Shown here in pieces: positions 60,539 to 64,000 of a stretch of 64,000 nt of DNA. The first letter of the stretch is position 1. The number at the start of each line of letters is the position of its first letter. The stretch covers positions 14,154,001 to 14,218,000 of the forward strand of contig LR990064.1 in NCBI GenBank assembly GCA_905147135.1. Reading direction: 5' to 3'. A program made the position numbers and the translations under genes. This stretch comes from Blastobasis lacticolella (Eukaryota > Arthropoda > Insecta > Lepidoptera > Blastobasidae). The notes beneath the pieces were generated by a model that made no database searches, was not told the DNA's origin, and saw only the letters and a program-made list of their open reading frames with translations.

Positions 60539-61026
60539 GATTGAGGGTACTCCGGTCCTGCTATTTTATCAGTAGGTATATGTCGACAAACGAACTCCAC
60601 ACTCTTCCTCATTCTATCACGTAGTGTAACCTCACACGTACTCCGTAGGGACCGCATTGCCACCTAATACTTGCCTTTTCTGCCATACCTAACATTCACT
60701 TCCATACATACGCGCTAGCACCGGAGGCCTTATCATTGATTGTACACCGCCTTAATTGATACGAACCAAGTCCTGTCAATACGAGTTAGAGCGCGACATT
60801 TTTGTCGTTCGCATGGGTGTTTCTCTTTCGGATTATTATTTCCTTCTCTCTCTTTCGCATGGGAGCCATAGACAATACCACGGACTAATTCATCAAACTG
60901 TCAAATTGAAGCCAATGTCGATACATTGTAAAGAAATTGAACATAGAGGCTTAGAAGGAGCCTACTCTCAGTTGAAGTCACAAACAAAATGTGTTTATAT
61001 GTTATTCCCTTTCTTAATAATGCATA
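60539..61026. other. Unassigned DNA
   Basis: A 96-codon plus frame (60756-61046) overlaps the end of the next element and has no domain. GAGCGCGACATTTTTGTCG at 60789 recalls the centre of the element at 46971-47111. Confidence 0.35.
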
Positions 61027-61419
61027 TGTCGCAGCCAAATGGTTAAATTAGCCGTTTCATTAAACGGCTAGCTTTCTAAGCAGTAATTTAATTGAAAATT
61101 TGCCAATTTCATGAACTTTGAAAGTAACGTCTAATGAACGATATTTACCCTACTTAACGGAGCTCCTCCATGCATTGTCACAACATTAAATTAACTTAAC
61201 GGAATTAAAACCTAAAGTGACCTATTATTATTGTTTGAGATTATTGTGATAAGGTTAGCGTTGTAACAATGTATGAAGGAGCTCCGTAAGCTCGAGACAA
61301 TACTGTTCTTTCAACATTACGTTAAAATCTCATGCAATTGACAAATTTTTAATTAAATAATTTTTTTAAATGCTCTAGCCGTTCAATTAACCGGCTAATT
61401 TAACCATCCGGCTGCGACA
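61027..61419. mobile_element. Inverted-repeat element, TGTCGCAGCC family, 393 bp
   Basis: Left TGTCGCAGCCAAATGGTTAA, right in reverse complement TGTCGCAGCCGGATGGTTAA. GAACTTTGAAAGTAACGTC and AGCTCCGTAAGCTCGAGACA are shared with the 43.3-kb copy. The left flank is TA, the right CA, so one duplication base has changed or the flank is not exact. Confidence 0.85.
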
Positions 61420-61734
61420 CATTAGCGTGTCCAAAATAGACCGCTATGAGTTGTCAAATACCCCTCCATAACCATTGCTATTGGCAAATTTGGTGGCCTT
61501 GGTTATCTTTAAGTTCAAGCTTTTTGTATGACATTGAGTTTGTTGAGTGAGTTGCAGTGTATAAGCATACGTACTATGTTACTGGGGACATAATATCACT
61601 ATGCACACCTAAATATATCAATCAATAAATCAATCAATGTATTTATTGCATTCATGAGGTATTTACTCAACTGTTTGGTATTTCACTTGTCTCTCTAACA
61701 CTTCCCTACATATTGTATGGAGTTGTGACAGAGT
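61420..61734. other. Unassigned DNA
   Basis: AATCAATAAATCAATCAATG at 61618-61638 may be a LINE 3' tail. No gene. Confidence 0.35.
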
Positions 61735-62050
61735 AAAGTAAAGTAAAACACATTTATGACACTCAAACACACAACACAAAACTCTTAAAATTAAATTTTT
61801 AAAATATAATCAAACAGAGACATAATAAAACCAGAATAAGAAAAAATATACTCTAATCTCGTTACTTGTGCCATGTGGAGAGTGCAATGGGGCCACACTC
61901 AGCATATGCCACGACAGTTTCCGTGACGCTGGTTTTCAGTGGGCCCCCTTGTGTGAGTGACAGAGTGACATTGTACATTCTCTACAGGTCAAGGCTTCAT
62001 CTATCCTCTATGTCCAATGTAAAATCTGCAAATCTGTTGGTAAATTAAAT
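61735..62050 (-). repeat. LINE family I 3' UTR with GTAAA tail
   Basis: AGAGTAAAGTAAAGTAAAAC, ACATTTATGACACTCAAAC, CACACTCAGCATATGCCACG and GCTGGTTTTCAGTGGGCC. On the minus strand it is a 3' UTR ending in TTTAC repeats, related to 33903-34205. Confidence 0.65.
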
Positions 62051-63118
62051 AAATAACTATCTTCGATGCATCGCCTTCATAGCCGATTAAGCAACAGCAC
62101 GGCATTGTGAACAGACAGAAAACAAAACGCGTTAACAAGTGAAGGTAAGCCTTTAATCAATATGCCATTGTTTGTTTACTGTACCAGCTCAAATATCAGT
62201 TTCACTGCGCGTCGCACGGCGTATATCGGAGCTAGTAAACGAGCGGGCAGTGATTTATCGGATGCGCAAATAACTGCGACTAATATAATTAATTTTATAT
62301 TAGGTTAGAATTTATAATAACGCTGACCTGATCATTACAGACCACAGATATTTGATAGCACACTTGATTAAATCAACATCGTAATTATGGAGTATACTGG
62401 TGGTAGGTATTGGGAAATCCGGATCGTGTAAATTGTTTGTTACACTAAACATCATCAAACACTACCAGTCTACCAGGACAGATAACAGTTGACAAAAGGT
62501 ATGCGGTGCAGGAAGATTACTTACAAGTAAAGATTTCACATAAGCTTATTTAGGCCAATCAAATCTTACAAAAAAATGGCTCTAAAACGCAAAGCGCGAT
62601 GTAACGCTGCATTTTTGGTATGTTATTTGGACCCCATAAGAGAGTGTGAAACTACATTTTGCAAGCAAAAAAAATTGTGCTTCCTGCGTAATACGTGAAA
62701 AACTGCGAAATTTTGGGACTTTTTTCACTTTCTGGTCTAAAAATAAAAAACTATGCATTTTTCGACCAATGAAGCTCAATGGCTTTTAAAGTTCATTATA
62801 TTTGCCACTATTTAAGCTCAAACGCAGCTCTACAAAATGTACAGCGACCAAAGATGATCAATTTTTGCGGAAAATTTACAATTTTAAGTTTTGCTCCCGT
62901 CCGGAGCAAATTATTGATAAAATCGCTAGTCCTATGATAAAAGTAACTCGAAGAAAGTTGTAGTACATTTAATTTACTTTCATTGAAGTAGAAAACGAAC
63001 TAAGTGAGACTAATAGTTTACTTACAATCTTGAAAATTGTTTTTTGAAGAATTCTGTGAATACTTTTTTGTGTGAATGGTACCAAAGTACTTATGCTATG
63101 CTTGTTAGAAATTACGTT
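62051..63118. other. Unassigned DNA
   Basis: AT-rich with no recognised repeat. TTTTGCTCCCGTCCGGAGCAAA at 62892-62913 is a small palindrome. The style changes here: fewer SINE or LINE scraps than elsewhere. Confidence 0.4.
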
Positions 63119-63517
63119 TTAATAATAATAAAATACCATCACAAGGTGCCAATCAGCTTCCGAGACCGTTCTATCAGTCTCAGGGTCCAGTGGAAGATAT
63201 TTGTCAACCTCGCCAATGAATTGCTCGCTTTGATTCGAACGATTTTCAATCTTAAATTTCCTTATGAAAAATGACATATTTTTCCCTATTTTTGCCCATA
63301 CTTCAGCCCCCCCTTTCGGTGTTGCCAATGTGATTTTAAAAATATTGAATTTTTCACGTCGATATTCAACATTGTAAATCGTTCGAATAGAGGCGAGCGA
63401 TTCAATAACTGAACCCAGGGCCGTTTGTATGTTAGTTTGAAGTTGCTTAGTTTTACCAGGGGTTACTGACATTCTACCAAGTTCTATTGAAATCGTAATA
63501 ATGTATTTTTTTGACAT
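63119..63517 (-). other. Uncharacterised 133-codon frame (unproven)
   Basis: The minus strand is open for 132 residues from ATG (KKYIITISIELGRMSVTPGK, TKQLQTNIQTALGSVIESLA, IRTIYNVEYRREKFNIFKIT, ending AFYYY-like tyrosines). I recognise no domain, signal peptide or membrane segment. Part of it (LASIRTIYNVEYRREK) has a mirror on the plus strand at about 63200-63270 (LALIRTIFNLKFPYEK), so the DNA is an imperfect inverted repeat around 63300. It may be part of an inverted-repeat element rather than a gene. Confidence 0.3.
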
Positions 63518-63679
63518 TACTTGGCTTTAATGTTGTATCTACATTCATACGACGAGGACATTAGGGCCTTCAAGGAACAAGCCTCTATAAACGAATTCTC
63601 GACACCACTGGCAGGCTAGGTAGAACAGTCCTTAATAAGTACCGCGCCAAGTATGGCGCCTAAAACTAAAAAAAATTAT

Positions 63680-64000
63680 GGTTTCATTCGTCCTATTGCG
63701 GTAGGGACTACCTACCGACGCCGGTTTTCCACCTCCTAGCCCAGCAAATTACTTCCAGCATATCCAGCTAGACTTTGGATCTAAAGGTGACTGCGAAGCC
63801 GCCGTCAACGCCATGAGAACTTTCCTCCAAAGTAATAGTGTTAAAGTCGTACTGAAGGGTGACGTAAAAATGGATTCAACTCCGTCGATAGAGGCGCTTT
63901 GCTTGGTCAAATACGATCTAAGCGGCCGGCCGCTTATAAGTTGATGCGGCAATGCTACTAAAAGCCGAGCAATCTTATATACAAAGGCTACCTCTTGCAA
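63680..64000 (+). pseudogene. Decayed non-LTR reverse transcriptase, cut by the window edge
   Basis: In plus-strand frames the sequence reads GFIRPIAVGTTYRR, then after frame changes HIQLDFGSKGDCEAAVNAMR, TFLQSNSVKVVLKGDVKMDS and near the edge KPSNLIYKGYLLQ. The order R-P-I-A-V-G-x-T-x-R-R, G-x-x-x-G-C-E-A-A-V-x-A-x-R-T-F-L, V-V-L-K-x-D-V (motif A) and the K-P-S-x-L-x-Y step is that of a non-LTR reverse transcriptase different from the CR1/Jockey and RTE copies here. The motif A second aspartate region is lost; two or more frameshifts and a stop. The rest lies beyond 64000. Confidence 0.65.

Noticed and set aside
1..64000. Numerous frames of 60-120 codons on both strands
   Set aside because: In AT-rich DNA of this length many arise by chance. 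They lack domains and mostly cross repeat borders or overlap on opposite strands.

Overview
The window looks like non-coding, transposon-dense nuclear DNA of an insect, most probably a ditrysian moth or butterfly. That call rests on the style of the repeats, read by eye: tRNA-derived SINEs with TATTTATT or ATGATG tails, RTE-type LINE 3' ends with TGATGA or ATGAAA tails, CR1/Jockey-type LINE C-termini, and many short inverted-repeat DNA elements in AT-rich DNA. I see no bacterial operons, no ribosomal RNA, no free-standing tRNA gene, no CRISPR array and no convincing host exon. Nearly all short open frames are chance frames or pieces of mobile elements.

Layout. 1-5 kb: mostly unassigned AT-rich DNA with SINE and LINE scraps. 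5-19 kb: alternating copies of two SINEs. SINE-A has a tRNA-Gly(GCC)-like head and an ATTTATT tail; SINE-B has a Ser/Leu-like A box and an ATGATG tail. RTE and CR1/Jockey scraps and short inverted-repeat elements lie between them. 19-25 kb: more of the same, ending in a 284-bp near-perfect palindrome. 25.8-27.2 kb: a non-autonomous hAT element inside an older inverted-repeat element; the matching empty site lies at 41.13 kb. 30.2-31.0 kb: a satellite of ~305-354 bp units, each built on an 18-bp minisatellite. 31.7-33.7 kb: a 5'-truncated LINE with a long reverse transcriptase frame. 34-48 kb: SINEs, LINE 3' ends and six inverted-repeat elements, including a 993-bp member of a TGTCGCAGCC family. 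48.8-53.0 kb: two GC-rich inverted arms with RFX X-box-like palindromes, possibly the ends of one 4.2-kb element. 54-60 kb: several LINE ends, then the most intact gene, a 964-residue endonuclease-reverse transcriptase ORF2 on the minus strand with the tail of an ORF1 before it. 60-64 kb: a second hAT-type element with an 8-bp target duplication, another TGTCGCAGCC element, an unexplained 133-codon frame and a decayed reverse transcriptase running off the window.

How the parts relate. The CR1/Jockey and RTE LINEs are the likely sources of the enzymes that move the SINEs; SINE-B and the RTE LINE share a TGATGA-type tail. The terminal-inverted-repeat elements encode no transposase here and must have been moved from elsewhere. 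Nesting (SINE in SINE, SINE in DNA element, LINE in repeat, hAT in inverted-repeat element) gives a relative order of insertion. I found no evidence for a new defence or metabolic system; the most informative observations are the hAT filled/empty pair, the minisatellite-in-satellite, the GC-rich X-box arms and the intact LINE. Boundaries of repeats are by-eye estimates unless a target duplication is given.
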